From Streptomyces sp. NBC_01445 (GTDB lineage: Bacteria; Actinomycetota; Actinomycetes; Streptomycetales; Streptomycetaceae): a stretch of 64,000 nucleotides of DNA. Location of the stretch: assembly GCF_035918235.1 (NCBI RefSeq), contig NZ_CP109485.1:8587001-8651000 (forward strand). Reading direction: 5' to 3'. Below, in pieces: positions 16,580 to 25,865 of the stretch. A program made the translations under genes and the position numbers. The first letter of the stretch is position 1, and each line of letters begins with the position of its first letter. The notes under the pieces are model-generated. The model saw nothing but the letters and a program-made list of their open reading frames with translations, searched no databases and was not told the DNA's origin.

Positions 16580-17515
16580 TCATCGAATACTGAAGTCTCC
16601 GTCTGCCGGGTGCGTCGGTCCGTCCGCGAGCGTGCGGCGGCAGTAATCGGCGAAAGCCTGAGCCCGGCGCGTGAGTTTCGCGCGGGTCGGCCTGGCGAGG
16701 AGTACGGGCATCTCCGGCACCTCCTCCTGGATCGCGCATTCGGCCAGTGGGATTCCCTCGTAGCTGATGCCGGAAGGCGGCCGTTGAATCAGAAGCGAGT
16801 AGCCGAGCCCCCGCGCGACCAGGGACCGCACGGTCTCGAAGCTGCTGGTCGTGTGCCGGACCGTGGGCCGCACGCCGAGCGATGCGAGCAACTGAGTGAA
16901 GTAGTGACGGCTCGGCGGATAGTCGAGAAGGACCATGGGCTCGTCCGCGAGGTCGTGCAGGCTCACTGCCCCCTGCCCGGCCAGCGGGTGCGTGTGGGGG
17001 AGCAGTACGTGAGGGCGGGTTCGGTAGAGCGTCTCGTGGTGCACGCCCGGTTGCAGGTCGAGTTCGTAGAGCAGTGCCATCTCGCACGTTCCGTCCAACA
17101 ACCGCTCCTGCAGCTCCACTTGTGAGCCCTCGACGAAGTTCAGCTCGACCGTCGGGTGTTCCGCGGCGAAGCCCTGCAACAAGCCCGGCATCAGGAACGG
17201 GGCCAAGGTCGTGTAGCAGCCGACGGTGAGGTCACCCGAGAGCTGTCCGCCCAAGTGGCGTGCGCTGGAAACCAGTTCGTCCGCGTGGGCGAGCAGCGGG
17301 CGTGCATCGGCGAGCACCGCCAGGCCGGCCTGAGTGATGGTCAGCCCCTTGGCCTGTTGCCGGAGGAACAACTGGACGCCGAGCGTGCGCTCCAGCTCAC
17401 TGATGGCCAGCGCGACGGTCGACTGCGAGATGTGCTCGCGTGCCGCGGCACCCGAGATGGTGCGCATCTCCGCTGCCGCCACGAAGTACCGAAGCTGTCG
17501 CAGGGAGAGCGTCAT
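16580..17515 (-). CDS. LysR family transcriptional regulator
   Basis: The 311-residue regulator starts MTLSLRQLRYFVAAAE, a typical LysR N-terminus, with helix-turn-helix ISGAAAREHISQSTVALAISELE and then TLGVQLFLRQQAKGLTIT. A LysR substrate-binding domain follows (SGDLTVGCYTTLAPFLMP, then SLVARGLGYSLLIQRP). ATG 17515 has GAGG nine bases upstream; ATG 17554 would add 13 residues. It is divergent from the P450 operon at 17646 and is the obvious candidate activator of it, probably responding to a methoxy- or hydroxy-aromatic acid. Confidence 0.9.
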   Translation of the reverse strand: MTLSLRQLRYFVAAAEMRTISGAAAREHISQSTVALAISELERTLGVQLFLRQQAKGLTITQAGLAVLADARPLLAHADELVSSARHLGGQLSGDLTVGCYTTLAPFLMPGLLQGFAAEHPTVELNFVEGSQVELQERLLDGTCEMALLYELDLQPGVHHETLYRTRPHVLLPHTHPLAGQGAVSLHDLADEPMVLLDYPPSRHYFTQLLASLGVRPTVRHTTSSFETVRSLVARGLGYSLLIQRPPSGISYEGIPLAECAIQEEVPEMPVLLARPTRAKLTRRAQAFADYCRRTLADGPTHPADGDFSIR

Positions 17516-17645
17516 CGTCCATACCTCAGGATTCCTGTGGTTGTTTCCGATCATTTAATGGATTCCAGGGTATTCCCTGCTCGCGGCCCTGTGCAGGACA
17601 GTCACAGCATCCCGATGTGGCACACATCCCATGTGAGGAGCCGCT

Positions 17646-18839
17646 ATGCCCATCGCAACGAATCTCACCAACAGGGACCTGTACGCCGATCCGTACCCCG
17701 TGTACCGCGAGCTCAGGAAGAACGAGCCATGGGCCTGGTCGGACGGACTCAACATGTGGCTCGTCAGCCGTTACGAGGACGTCGTCTTCGTGGACGAGCA
17801 CCCCGAGATCTTCAGCGCACACCAGCACAACTCCCTTGCGGAGCGCACCATGGGACGAGTCATGATCCGGACCGACGGGGACGCCCACCGCCGGCTGCGC
17901 TCCGCCGTGGACGGCCCGCTGAAGCGCCGCACCGTACGCCAGCACTGGTCGGCGGGGCTCACCGCGCACGCACGAAAACTCGCCGAAGCACTGCGGGACA
18001 AGCCGGAGTTCGATCTGGTGTCAGACTTCGCGGCACCCTTCGCCGCGCAGGCGCTGGCGAACACCGCGGGGTTGTCGGACGTGACGACCGCGCAGGTGGT
18101 CGAGTGGTCCGGTGCCTTCATCGCCGGTCTGGCCAACCATGAGGACGACCCGGCCGTCTGGGAGCGTGCCGGGCGCGCAAGGGACGAGGTGGGGGAACGG
18201 GTGCGGGAGACGATCACGCGCGTGACGGCCGCACCGGACCACAGCGTCATCTCCGCCATGGTCCACGCCGACCTCGCCGAACCGCTGTCGGCCGAGGAGA
18301 TCGCCGACCAGGTGCGCCTGATGATCTCCGGTGGCTTCAACGAGCCGTGGCATGCGCTGGCCACGCTCGTCTGGCAGTTGAGCATGCGGCCCGAACTGCG
18401 CGACCGCGTTCTCGCCGAATCCGCGGCCCTCGACGCCGCCATCGAGGAGACCATGCGCTGGCTCAGCCCCATCGGCGCCCTTCCACGGCAGCTCGCCGTC
18501 GACCACACCGTCGAAGGTGTGACCCTGCGAGCAGGGGACAAACTGCTCGCACTCGCCGGGTCGGCCAACCGCGACGAGCGGAAGTTCCCCGACCCGGACG
18601 CGTTCGACATCGACCGCCCCGATCTTCAGGACCATCTGGCCTTCTCCCTCGGCGCCCACTACTGCCTCGGCACCTATCTGGCGCGCGAGCAGCTGCGCAC
18701 CGCCGTACCTGTGCTGTTCGAGACGCTCACGGGTCTGCGCGTCAACGGAACGCCGAACCTGACCGGTTGGATGTTCCGTGGCCCGGACTCGGTCCGGATG
18801 CAGCACGACACACAGCAGGGAAAGGCAGCGGTTCAGTGA
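17646..18839 (+). CDS. cytochrome P450, probable aromatic O-demethylase
   Basis: This soluble 397-residue bacterial P450 has the ExxR pair at Glu268/Arg271 (EETMRW) and the heme loop FSLGAHYCLGTYLAR with the thiolate ligand Cys340. The I-helix reads SGGFNEPWHAL: the usual acid-threonine pair is replaced by Asn232-Glu233-Pro234. As far as I recall, altered pairs of this kind are known in CYP255-type guaiacol/syringol O-demethylases. The gene leads an operon with a Rieske ferredoxin, ferredoxin reductase and a formaldehyde-oxidising mycothiol dehydrogenase, all joined by overlaps or short gaps. Removal of a methyl group as formaldehyde from a methoxyaromatic is therefore the best inference. It starts at ATG 17646 after GAGGAG. 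Confidence 0.88.
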   Translation: MPIATNLTNRDLYADPYPVYRELRKNEPWAWSDGLNMWLVSRYEDVVFVDEHPEIFSAHQHNSLAERTMGRVMIRTDGDAHRRLRSAVDGPLKRRTVRQHWSAGLTAHARKLAEALRDKPEFDLVSDFAAPFAAQALANTAGLSDVTTAQVVEWSGAFIAGLANHEDDPAVWERAGRARDEVGERVRETITRVTAAPDHSVISAMVHADLAEPLSAEEIADQVRLMISGGFNEPWHALATLVWQLSMRPELRDRVLAESAALDAAIEETMRWLSPIGALPRQLAVDHTVEGVTLRAGDKLLALAGSANRDERKFPDPDAFDIDRPDLQDHLAFSLGAHYCLGTYLAREQLRTAVPVLFETLTGLRVNGTPNLTGWMFRGPDSVRMQHDTQQGKAAVQ

Positions 18840-19171
18840 TTCAGCTCTGCTCCGTCGAGGAACTCACTCCGGGCACGGTCACCCGCATCGCCAGGCCCGA
18901 TCTTCCGGCCCCTCTGGCACTCGTCAAGGTCGGCGACCGCGTCTTCTGCATCGACGACACCTGCTCTCACGAAACGGCCTCACTCTCCGACGGCTGGCTC
19001 GACGGACACGAGGTCGAGTGTCCCCTCCACGAGTCCCGTTTCGACGTGCGGACCGGCAGGCCCGACTGCCCGCCCGCCCGGCGCTCCATCCGCACCCATG
19101 CCGTCCAACTCGTCGACGGCATCGTGTACGTGGAGGAGTCCTCCGTGGCGGCCGAGGAGCCGGCACGATGA
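18836..19171 (+). CDS. Rieske-type [2Fe-2S] ferredoxin
   Basis: The 111-residue protein carries the Rieske motif C-S-H (Cys43, His45) and C-P-L-H (Cys62, His65) within a single Rieske domain, with no oxygenase domain attached. Such ferredoxins usually feed ring-hydroxylating dioxygenases, but none is encoded here, so the adjacent P450 is the likely electron acceptor. GTG 18836 overlaps the P450 stop (GTGA), and its own stop overlaps the reductase start (ATGA at 19168), so stoichiometric co-expression is expected. Confidence 0.92.
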   Translation: MIQLCSVEELTPGTVTRIARPDLPAPLALVKVGDRVFCIDDTCSHETASLSDGWLDGHEVECPLHESRFDVRTGRPDCPPARRSIRTHAVQLVDGIVYVEESSVAAEEPAR

Positions 19172-20352
19172 GCACGATCGCTGTCGTCGGCGTCGGCCTG
19201 GCCGGGGTCAGGGCTGGCGAGGCGCTGCGCGCTCAAGGGCACGACGGGCGCCTCGTGATGATCGGTGAGGAGGCCGTCGAGCCTTACGACCGACCGCCGT
19301 TGTCCAAGCAAGTTCTCCTGGGAACGTACGAGGCCTGCGACATCGCGCTGACGGACACGGCGTCGCGTGCCGAGCTCGACGCCGAGTGGCTGCTCGGGAC
19401 GCGCGCCACAGCCTTCGATCCGGTGACGCGTCACCTCACGCTGTCCGACGGGCAAAGCCTTCACGCGGAAGGTGTCGTCATCGCGACCGGAGCCCGCGCC
19501 CGCACGCTCTCCGGCGTGCCGGAGCTGGACTCGGTACACACCCTGCGGACGCTCGACGACGCGCGCAGGCTGCGCGACGACCTGTCCCGCCCGGGCCGGG
19601 TCGCCGTGGTGGGAGGCGGATTCATCGGCGCGGAGGTCGCCTCTGCGGCGCGTGCTCTCGGACACGAGGTGACCATCGTCGAGTTCGAGCAGATGCCGCT
19701 TCTGCGGCAGCTGGGTTCTGCCGCCGCCGGAGTCCTGCGCCGCCTGCACACGGACCACGGCGTCGCGCTGGTGACCGGCGTCAGCGTCACGGGGCTCGTC
19801 GGCCGGGACAGGGTGCAGGCGGTGTCCCTGTCCGACGGCCGCTCGCTGCCCGCGGACGTGGTCGTCGTCGGCATCGGCGCCGTACCCAACACCGAGTGGC
19901 TGGCGGGTTCCGGGGTCGCCCTGGACAACGGCGTCCTCACGGACGAGTGGTGCCGAACCACTGTGCCCGGAGTCGTCGCGGCGGGAGATGTGGCCGCGTA
20001 TCGCTGTCGGGGTGGCCGGCGGTTGCGTATCGAACACTGGACCAACGCGCGCGACATGCCGGCCACCGCGGCCAGGTCGCTGCTGGCCACGCTGCGCGGG
20101 GAGGACCCCGTGGAGCAGCCCGCCCACGACCCGCTTCCCTACGTTTGGTCCGACCAGTACGACTCCCATCTGCAGATCGCTGGCCGGCCCGATGCAGACG
20201 ACGCCCTGGAACTGGTCTCCGGCTCGTTCGACAGCGGCTTCGTGGCCGTGTACCGACGCGACGGCGCTGTCACCGGGGTGCTCGCCGTCGACAGCCCCAA
20301 GGAGTTCGGGCGGCTGCGGCGGGAACTCCGCGGCACCTGGGCCACTCGGTGA
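19168..20352 (+). CDS. FAD-dependent ferredoxin reductase
   Basis: This 394-residue pyridine nucleotide-disulfide oxidoreductase family protein is of the ferredoxin reductase type. The FAD motif is [16 protein letters not shown] (6-21), [13 protein letters not shown] is the diagnostic CAM/BphA4-type segment, [18 protein letters not shown] is the NADH-binding motif, and the second FAD motif is [11 protein letters not shown]. The reductase C-terminal domain follows with [14 protein letters not shown]. It lacks the CxxC of disulfide reductases. It would pass electrons from NAD(P)H to the Rieske ferredoxin encoded upstream, completing a three-component P450 system. Confidence 0.92.
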   Translation: MSTIAVVGVGLAGVRAGEALRAQGHDGRLVMIGEEAVEPYDRPPLSKQVLLGTYEACDIALTDTASRAELDAEWLLGTRATAFDPVTRHLTLSDGQSLHAEGVVIATGARARTLSGVPELDSVHTLRTLDDARRLRDDLSRPGRVAVVGGGFIGAEVASAARALGHEVTIVEFEQMPLLRQLGSAAAGVLRRLHTDHGVALVTGVSVTGLVGRDRVQAVSLSDGRSLPADVVVVGIGAVPNTEWLAGSGVALDNGVLTDEWCRTTVPGVVAAGDVAAYRCRGGRRLRIEHWTNARDMPATAARSLLATLRGEDPVEQPAHDPLPYVWSDQYDSHLQIAGRPDADDALELVSGSFDSGFVAVYRRDGAVTGVLAVDSPKEFGRLRRELRGTWATR

Positions 20353-20377
20353 ACCGACCTTCGAAAGGAACACAGAC

Positions 20378-21460
20378 ATGACGCATGAGGTCCGAGGTGT
20401 GGTGGCGCTCGAGAAGGGCGCTCCCGTATCGGTCGAGACCATCCTGGTGCCCGACCCGGGTCCGGGAGAGGCTCTTGTGCGGGTACAGGCCTGCGGGGTG
20501 TGTCATACCGACCTCCACTACCGGCAGGGCTCGATCGGCGAGAACTTCCCCTTCCTGCTCGGTCATGAGGCCGCGGGAGTCGTGGAAGCGGTCGGCGAAG
20601 ACGTCACCGACGTCGCCCCGGGGGACTTCGTCATCCTCAACTGGCGTGCGGTATGCGGGCGTTGCCGTGCCTGCAGGCGGGGACAGCCCTGGTACTGCTT
20701 CGACACGCACAACGCGCGGCAGAAGATGACGCTCGCCGACGGAACGGAACTGGCCCCCGCCCTCGGCATCGGCGCCTTCGCGGAGAAGACGCTCGTGGCC
20801 GCGGGGCAGTGCACGAAGGTCGCCCCGGCCCGCCCCGAAGCGGTGGGGCTCCTCGGGTGCGGGCTCATGGCCGGGCTGGGAGCCGCCCTCAACACGGCCG
20901 CGATCACGCTTGGTCAGAGCGTCGCTGTGATCGGCTGCGGGGGAGTCGGCGACGCCGCGATCGCCGGAGCACGCCTCGCCGGAGCCGCTCGGATCATCGC
21001 CGTGGACATCGACGACCGGAAACTGGCCACGGCCGAGACCTTCGGCGCCACCCACACGGTCAACTCCCGCCGAACCGAGCCCGTGACGGCGATACGCGAG
21101 CTGACCGACGGGTTCGGCACGGATGTCGTCATCGAGGCCGTGGGGCGACCGGAGACCTACCTTCAGGCATTCCAGGCCCGGGACCTGGCCGGCGTCGTCG
21201 TGCTGGTCGGGGTGCCGACGCCGGAGATGAAGGTGGAACTGCCACTGCTGGACGTCTTCGGTCACGGCGGGGCGCTGAAGTCCTCCTGGTACGGCGACTG
21301 CCTCCCCTCGAGGGACTTCCCCATGCTGGTGGATCTGTACCGGCAGGGGCGTCTGGACCTGGACGCCTTCGTCACCGAGACGATCTCTCTGGACGATGTG
21401 GAGAAGGCCTTCGAGAAGATGCACACGGGTGAGGTGCTGCGGTCCGTGGTGGCGTTCTGA
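20378..21460 (+). CDS. mscR: S-(hydroxymethyl)mycothiol dehydrogenase
   Basis: This zinc-dependent alcohol dehydrogenase of 360 residues follows the actinobacterial S-(hydroxymethyl)mycothiol dehydrogenase pattern closely: [14 protein letters not shown] at the N-terminus, [14 protein letters not shown] (catalytic Cys42), [12 protein letters not shown] (His63-Glu64), [16 protein letters not shown] with structural-zinc Cys93, 96, 99 and 107, NAD motif [15 protein letters not shown], and [18 protein letters not shown] near the end. It oxidises the formaldehyde-mycothiol adduct toward formate. Its presence as the fourth gene of the P450 operon (26-base gap, AAAGGAA ribosome site) strongly implies that the P450 releases formaldehyde. 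Chromosomal paralogues are common, so this is probably a dedicated second copy. Confidence 0.9.
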   Translation: MTHEVRGVVALEKGAPVSVETILVPDPGPGEALVRVQACGVCHTDLHYRQGSIGENFPFLLGHEAAGVVEAVGEDVTDVAPGDFVILNWRAVCGRCRACRRGQPWYCFDTHNARQKMTLADGTELAPALGIGAFAEKTLVAAGQCTKVAPARPEAVGLLGCGLMAGLGAALNTAAITLGQSVAVIGCGGVGDAAIAGARLAGAARIIAVDIDDRKLATAETFGATHTVNSRRTEPVTAIRELTDGFGTDVVIEAVGRPETYLQAFQARDLAGVVVLVGVPTPEMKVELPLLDVFGHGGALKSSWYGDCLPSRDFPMLVDLYRQGRLDLDAFVTETISLDDVEKAFEKMHTGEVLRSVVAF

Positions 21461-21653
21461 ACGATGGGGTGTTCGCGGCGGCGTCGCTTGCCTCGGCCAG
21501 GAGTTGCGTCTCGGTCTTCGGAGCGGGAGTGCGGGACGTTTGCTGCCCTACGAGTGGCGACGGCCGTCGTCAGCGTGAGGGCGCTTGGTTCATCGGCAGA
21601 TGGCTCCTCGTCTTCTGATGGGAACGGACTGCTGATGGGAATGACGCCGGTGA

Positions 21654-22358
21654 TCAGCCCCCGGACGGTTCGGTCGGTTCGGGCGCGTGGGCGTCCTCCA
21701 CTGCTGCCGCGTCACCGATCACCGCCATGATGCGGGCGACCTGGTCGGCGTAGTGGTCGATGAACTCCTCGGAGCCCGGATCCTGCTGGGTGAACTCGCG
21801 GGTGATCGAACGCAGGGCGACGGGGGCGACCGAGGCGGCGAAGAAGACGAGGAACAGAACGCCGACGTCGATGTCGCCTCGGAGCTCGCCGCGTGCCTGG
21901 CGCGCGCGGAGTTCCTCCACGCACTTCAACAGCTCGGCGGCCCGTTCGTCCCCGGCTGGCGACGGGACGTCGGGCTGCTCGCGTGCCAGTCTGTGCACCC
22001 ACCCCGGGTCGTCGTGCGCCAAGTGCACGTACCGCCGTGCGACCTTGTCGAAAGACAGGTCGCGGTTGACCGGCATGGCCGTCGACGGCCATCGGTCGCT
22101 CAGCGCCTCGTGCAACCCGCGCTTACCGCCGAAGTAGTAGGTGATCAGCTGGTGGCTGACTCCGGCGGCCTCGGCGATCCGCACCACCCGGGCCCCTTCG
22201 AACCCGTGGGTGCCGAACTCTGCACCGGCAGCGGCCAGAATGGACCGCCGTGTCCCCACCGGGTCGCGCTGCCGGCCGGGATCACTGGGCTGCCTGCGCT
22301 GCTGCCGCTTGCCGGACCGTGCCGCCTGCCTGCCCGCTGCCTTCTCCTGCGCTGCCAC
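21654..22358 (-). CDS. TetR family transcriptional regulator
   Basis: The 234-residue protein has a basic leader (to about 35), then the helix-turn-helix VRIAEAAGVSHQLITYYFGG with the typical KRGLHEALSDRW follow-on, and a C-terminal ligand domain with VGVLFLVFFAASVAPVALRS. It starts at GTG 22358. It is convergent with mscR (about 190 bases between stops) and lies next to the GH3 gene, but shares no promoter with either. Its target is unclear. The C-terminal tail is acidic and proline-rich. Confidence 0.87.
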   Translation of the reverse strand: MAAQEKAAGRQAARSGKRQQRRQPSDPGRQRDPVGTRRSILAAAGAEFGTHGFEGARVVRIAEAAGVSHQLITYYFGGKRGLHEALSDRWPSTAMPVNRDLSFDKVARRYVHLAHDDPGWVHRLAREQPDVPSPAGDERAAELLKCVEELRARQARGELRGDIDVGVLFLVFFAASVAPVALRSITREFTQQDPGSEEFIDHYADQVARIMAVIGDAAAVEDAHAPEPTEPSGG

Positions 22359-22597
22359 GCCGTCGACCCTATCCGGCGGCTGTTTCCGTCACCGAGCAAC
22401 GATCCTGTTGACCAGGAGTCCGCGCCGCTCGGCCAGATCGAGAACGAGACGGTCCCCGCGTGGCCGACACACGCAGGCGAACGTGCACTCATTCGCAGCC
22501 CGTTGGTGACGTGAGAGGTTGGTCCCGGTGGCCCAGCTGCTGTGCGGTGACCGGTGGCGGGAAGGTCCCGCCGGTGCCCCTGCTCGGACACCCTCGC

Positions 22598-24385
22598 CTA
22601 CAAGGTCAGGCCCGCCCTGTACGGGAACAGCGGGTTCTCCGTGTCGTTGGGGACATCGGGACGGGAGGCCGCCACGGCCTCCATGGAGCGCGGGAGCTCA
22701 AAGGGCAGCCGTCCTTCCGGCTTGGCCTTGCCGAAGGCGATATCCAGGAGTGCGGTGTCGCTCGCCCCGTAGTCGGCGACGAGGGCTGCGGCGCGTTCGG
22801 CGATCTCCGGGATGACGGCCGCCCGCTCCAGGTTGATGCAGACGACCGTCGGGACCGTGGCAAGGAGGTCGAGGATCGGCTTCAGTTCCTCGGGCGTGAA
22901 GGCGAGCGTGCCGGAGTGGAAGAACGACTCGAAGGTGTTGGGACGAGGTTCGTACGGCGTGCGCAGGCGTAGTACCGCGAGATCGGCCTGCTCGGGCGCG
23001 TCCACCAACTTGCCGTACTGCGCGGCTGTTTTGGCTGTCACGTTCTCGACGTACAACTTCGGGCGACCGGTGACGGGCAGAGTGCCGCCCGGGTTGGTAA
23101 GCAGCGTCAGCGAGCGGCGCTGTGCCTTCGCACCTGCTTCGGTGAAGTCGGTGCGGCCCACCGTCTCGGCAGCCGCGTCGGCATCGACGTACGGGGCGTC
23201 GAAGAGTCCGAGGACGAACTTGTCGCGCAGGATGCGCCGCAGGGACTGGTCCAGGCGGTACTCGGGGATCCGCCCAGACTCGACGAGCTCGATGATCAGG
23301 TCCGTGCGGGATTCGCCGCCGAACTGGTCGCAGCCCGCGTCCAGGACCCGCGCCGCCTTCTCCAGTTCGGTGAGCGATTCGAGGCCCCAGGCGCGCGCCT
23401 CGTGCATCTCACCGAAGATCTCCGCGTCGCTGATCAGGCCCCAGTCGGTGCAGACGATGCCGTCGAAACCGAGGCGGTCACGCAACAGACCTTGCACGAC
23501 GCCCTTGTTGAAGCCGAAGCCGACTTCCTCCCAGTCGGTGCCGATGGGCTGGCCGTAGTACGGCATCATCTGCGCGCACCCGGCTGCGATGGCCGCCTTG
23601 AAGGGTTCGAGGTGCAGGTCGCGCATGCCGCCGGGGTAGATCTGCTCCTTGCCCCAGGGGAAGTGCGGGTCCTCGCCGTCCAGTTGGGGGCCACCGCCGG
23701 GGAAGTGCTTGACCATCGCGGACACCGACTGCTTGCCGAGCGTGTCGCCCTGGAGGCCGTGAACGTAGGCGCGGACCAGCTGCGAGGTGAGGGCCGCGTC
23801 CGAGCCGAAGGTGCCGTTCTGGCGGGACCAGCGCGGCTCGCTGGCCAGGTCGATCTGCGGGTGCAGGGCCACCCGGAAGCCGACGGCGAGGTACTCCCGG
23901 CGCACCGTGTCCGCGAACTCGTACACCAGCTTCGGATCGCGCAGGGCCGCGAGGCCGATGGGCTCGGGCCAAGCGGAGAAGGCGCCCGCGTTGAAGGACG
24001 CGCCGACGTTGTCGGTAAAGGCGTGGCGCGGGTCGGTGGAGAGCGTGACCGGGATGCCGAGGCGGGTGTCGGCGGCCATCGACTGGAGGGTGTTGTGCCA
24101 GCGCGCCATGGCGCCAGGCTCGTACGTCCCCATGAGGTTGAAGTGGGTCATGAACTGGCCCTTCAGTAGGGCCGTGGTGTCCAGCGGCATGACGCCGACG
24201 TTGCCCTTCTCGACCGTGGAGCCGTCCGGCTTCATGGCGAGCATGGTGTGGAAGAACTGGCCGGCCTTCTCAGCGAGCGTCATCCGGCTCAGGAGATCTT
24301 CAACCCGCTGCTCCACGGGGAGTTCGGGGTTCTGGTACGGGTGGCCTTCGTTGCGGATCGTGGACTTCTGTGCCGTGGGCTTCAT
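22598..24385 (-). CDS. glycoside hydrolase family 3 beta-glycosidase
   Basis: The 595-residue GH3 enzyme has the N-terminal TIM-barrel with RMTLAEKAGQ, the KHFPGGGP motif (Lys226-His227), and the nucleophile region FDGIVCTDWG with Asp314. A second alpha/beta sandwich domain follows (from about 400). The sequence GGPQLDGEDPHFPWGKEQIY is typical of the Streptomyces beta-glucosidase/xylosidase subgroup. There is no signal peptide, so it acts in the cytoplasm on imported oligosaccharides or glycosides. Its ATG lies 22 bases past the stop of the MFS permease encoded upstream on the same strand, so they form an import-and-hydrolyse operon. Confidence 0.92.
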   Translation of the reverse strand: MKPTAQKSTIRNEGHPYQNPELPVEQRVEDLLSRMTLAEKAGQFFHTMLAMKPDGSTVEKGNVGVMPLDTTALLKGQFMTHFNLMGTYEPGAMARWHNTLQSMAADTRLGIPVTLSTDPRHAFTDNVGASFNAGAFSAWPEPIGLAALRDPKLVYEFADTVRREYLAVGFRVALHPQIDLASEPRWSRQNGTFGSDAALTSQLVRAYVHGLQGDTLGKQSVSAMVKHFPGGGPQLDGEDPHFPWGKEQIYPGGMRDLHLEPFKAAIAAGCAQMMPYYGQPIGTDWEEVGFGFNKGVVQGLLRDRLGFDGIVCTDWGLISDAEIFGEMHEARAWGLESLTELEKAARVLDAGCDQFGGESRTDLIIELVESGRIPEYRLDQSLRRILRDKFVLGLFDAPYVDADAAAETVGRTDFTEAGAKAQRRSLTLLTNPGGTLPVTGRPKLYVENVTAKTAAQYGKLVDAPEQADLAVLRLRTPYEPRPNTFESFFHSGTLAFTPEELKPILDLLATVPTVVCINLERAAVIPEIAERAAALVADYGASDTALLDIAFGKAKPEGRLPFELPRSMEAVAASRPDVPNDTENPLFPYRAGLTL

Positions 24386-24406
24386 TGCTTGGTGCCTTAC
24401 TTGGAG

Positions 24407-25717
24407 CTACTTGACGCTGCGAATGAACTGGACGGCGAACGCGCCGAGCACGCACGCGATACCGCCGAAGAGGAAGAGGGCGCCGTAGTTCCCGCCGCCG
24501 CCGAGGGCGAGGAGGGCCGGGGCGACGATCGGGACGAGCGACTGGGGGAGCGCGTTGCCGATGTTGAGGACGCCCATGTCGCGGGCGGCCTGCTCGGGGT
24601 CGGGCAGCACGGCGGCGGCCAGCGCCACGTCGACGGAGAGGTACAGCCCCTCACCGAAGCCGAAGACCGCCAGGGCGAGCAGGAAGACCGGGAAGGAGTG
24701 CGCGAACGCGAGCAGGGCCAGGCCTGCCGCAATGATCATCGAGGAGCCGAGCACGTACGGCTTGCGGCGGCCCGAGCGGTCAGAGAGCTGCCCGCCGATG
24801 ACCGAGCCAGCGACGACGGTGACGACCATGACGAGAATGCCGACGAACAGCTTGTTCGCGACCTGGTCGTCGTCGTAACCGAGGCGGTCCATCAGGAAGT
24901 ACGCCTGGTAGGAAGTGACGCAGGAAATGCCGACGAACACCAGGAAGCGGCCCGCGAAGTTCCACACGAAGTCCGGGTGCTTGCGCGGGCTGACCCAGAA
25001 GCTGCGCAGGAACTCCTTGAAGCTGTATGGCGCGAAGGCGCCGAGGCGGGCCGGGCGGTCCTTCATCACCGCGCACAGCGTTATTACGCCGGCGATGCCT
25101 AGCAGGCCAGGGCCGAGGAAGGCGAGCGCGAGGTGGGTGCTGAAGGCGTTCGCGAGGCCGCTGCCCGCGATCATCGACAGGGACGTCGTCATGCCGACCA
25201 TGCCGGAGACCCGGGCGCGCTGATGCTCGGGCACGAAGTCTGGGATGCTGGCAGTGACGGCGGTCAGGGCCGCGTTGCCGCCGATCTGAGCGAGGGCCCA
25301 GCCGAGCATCAGCGTCGGGACATTGCCACCGAGTGCCACCACTACCAGGCCCGCGAAGGCGGCGAGCACACCGCCGAGCAGCCAGGGCCTGCGTCGGCCG
25401 AACCGGGACGTGGTGCGGTCGGAGAGGCCGCCCATCACGGGGTTGGCGATCATTGCGAGGACCGCGCCGAGGGAGAGGACCTGGCCGAGGGCGGCACCCC
25501 GGTCGCCCTCGGGGACGATCTGGGCGACGCGCAGGGCGAGGGTCACCATCACCGGGGTGAGCAGGGTGGCCATGACGCCGAACTGGGCGAAGGCGAGTCC
25601 GAAGACCAGCTTGCCGGAGGCGTTCGCCGGGGCCGGACCGGGAGCGGGGGCCGCAGCGGCCGTGGGTGCGGACTCGGGGGGTGTGGCGCTCGGGGCGACG
25701 CCGGGGAAGACAGCCAT
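24407..25717 (-). CDS. MFS transporter, sugar:cation symporter-like
   Basis: The membrane protein of 436 residues carries NPVMGGLSDRTTSRFGRRRP, the loop 2-3 motif of sucrose/SLC45 and GPH-like sugar carriers, and a second copy in the C-terminal half (GGQLSDRSGRRKP). A proline/alanine-rich leader precedes helix 1. ATG 25717 follows AGGAGAG; an upstream start at 25867 would run through the promoter. It lies in an operon with the GH3 glycosidase and is divergent from the TetR gene at 25866. A glycoside or disaccharide substrate is inferred. Confidence 0.87.
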   Translation of the reverse strand: MAVFPGVAPSATPPESAPTAAAAPAPGPAPANASGKLVFGLAFAQFGVMATLLTPVMVTLALRVAQIVPEGDRGAALGQVLSLGAVLAMIANPVMGGLSDRTTSRFGRRRPWLLGGVLAAFAGLVVVALGGNVPTLMLGWALAQIGGNAALTAVTASIPDFVPEHQRARVSGMVGMTTSLSMIAGSGLANAFSTHLALAFLGPGLLGIAGVITLCAVMKDRPARLGAFAPYSFKEFLRSFWVSPRKHPDFVWNFAGRFLVFVGISCVTSYQAYFLMDRLGYDDDQVANKLFVGILVMVVTVVAGSVIGGQLSDRSGRRKPYVLGSSMIIAAGLALLAFAHSFPVFLLALAVFGFGEGLYLSVDVALAAAVLPDPEQAARDMGVLNIGNALPQSLVPIVAPALLALGGGGNYGALFLFGGIACVLGAFAVQFIRSVK

Positions 25718-25865
25718 GACGGCTCTCCTGAGAGGACGGGGACGGCTTCCTTGCCGACCTGCGCGGTCAGCGTAGACGTGAAAAGCGAGTGACCAGTAGG
25801 TTTCGTTGAAGTGGCTTGAATCACACCAGGTGGAGCCTTGTCGGCCGCCCGTTAAGGTGAACCTC

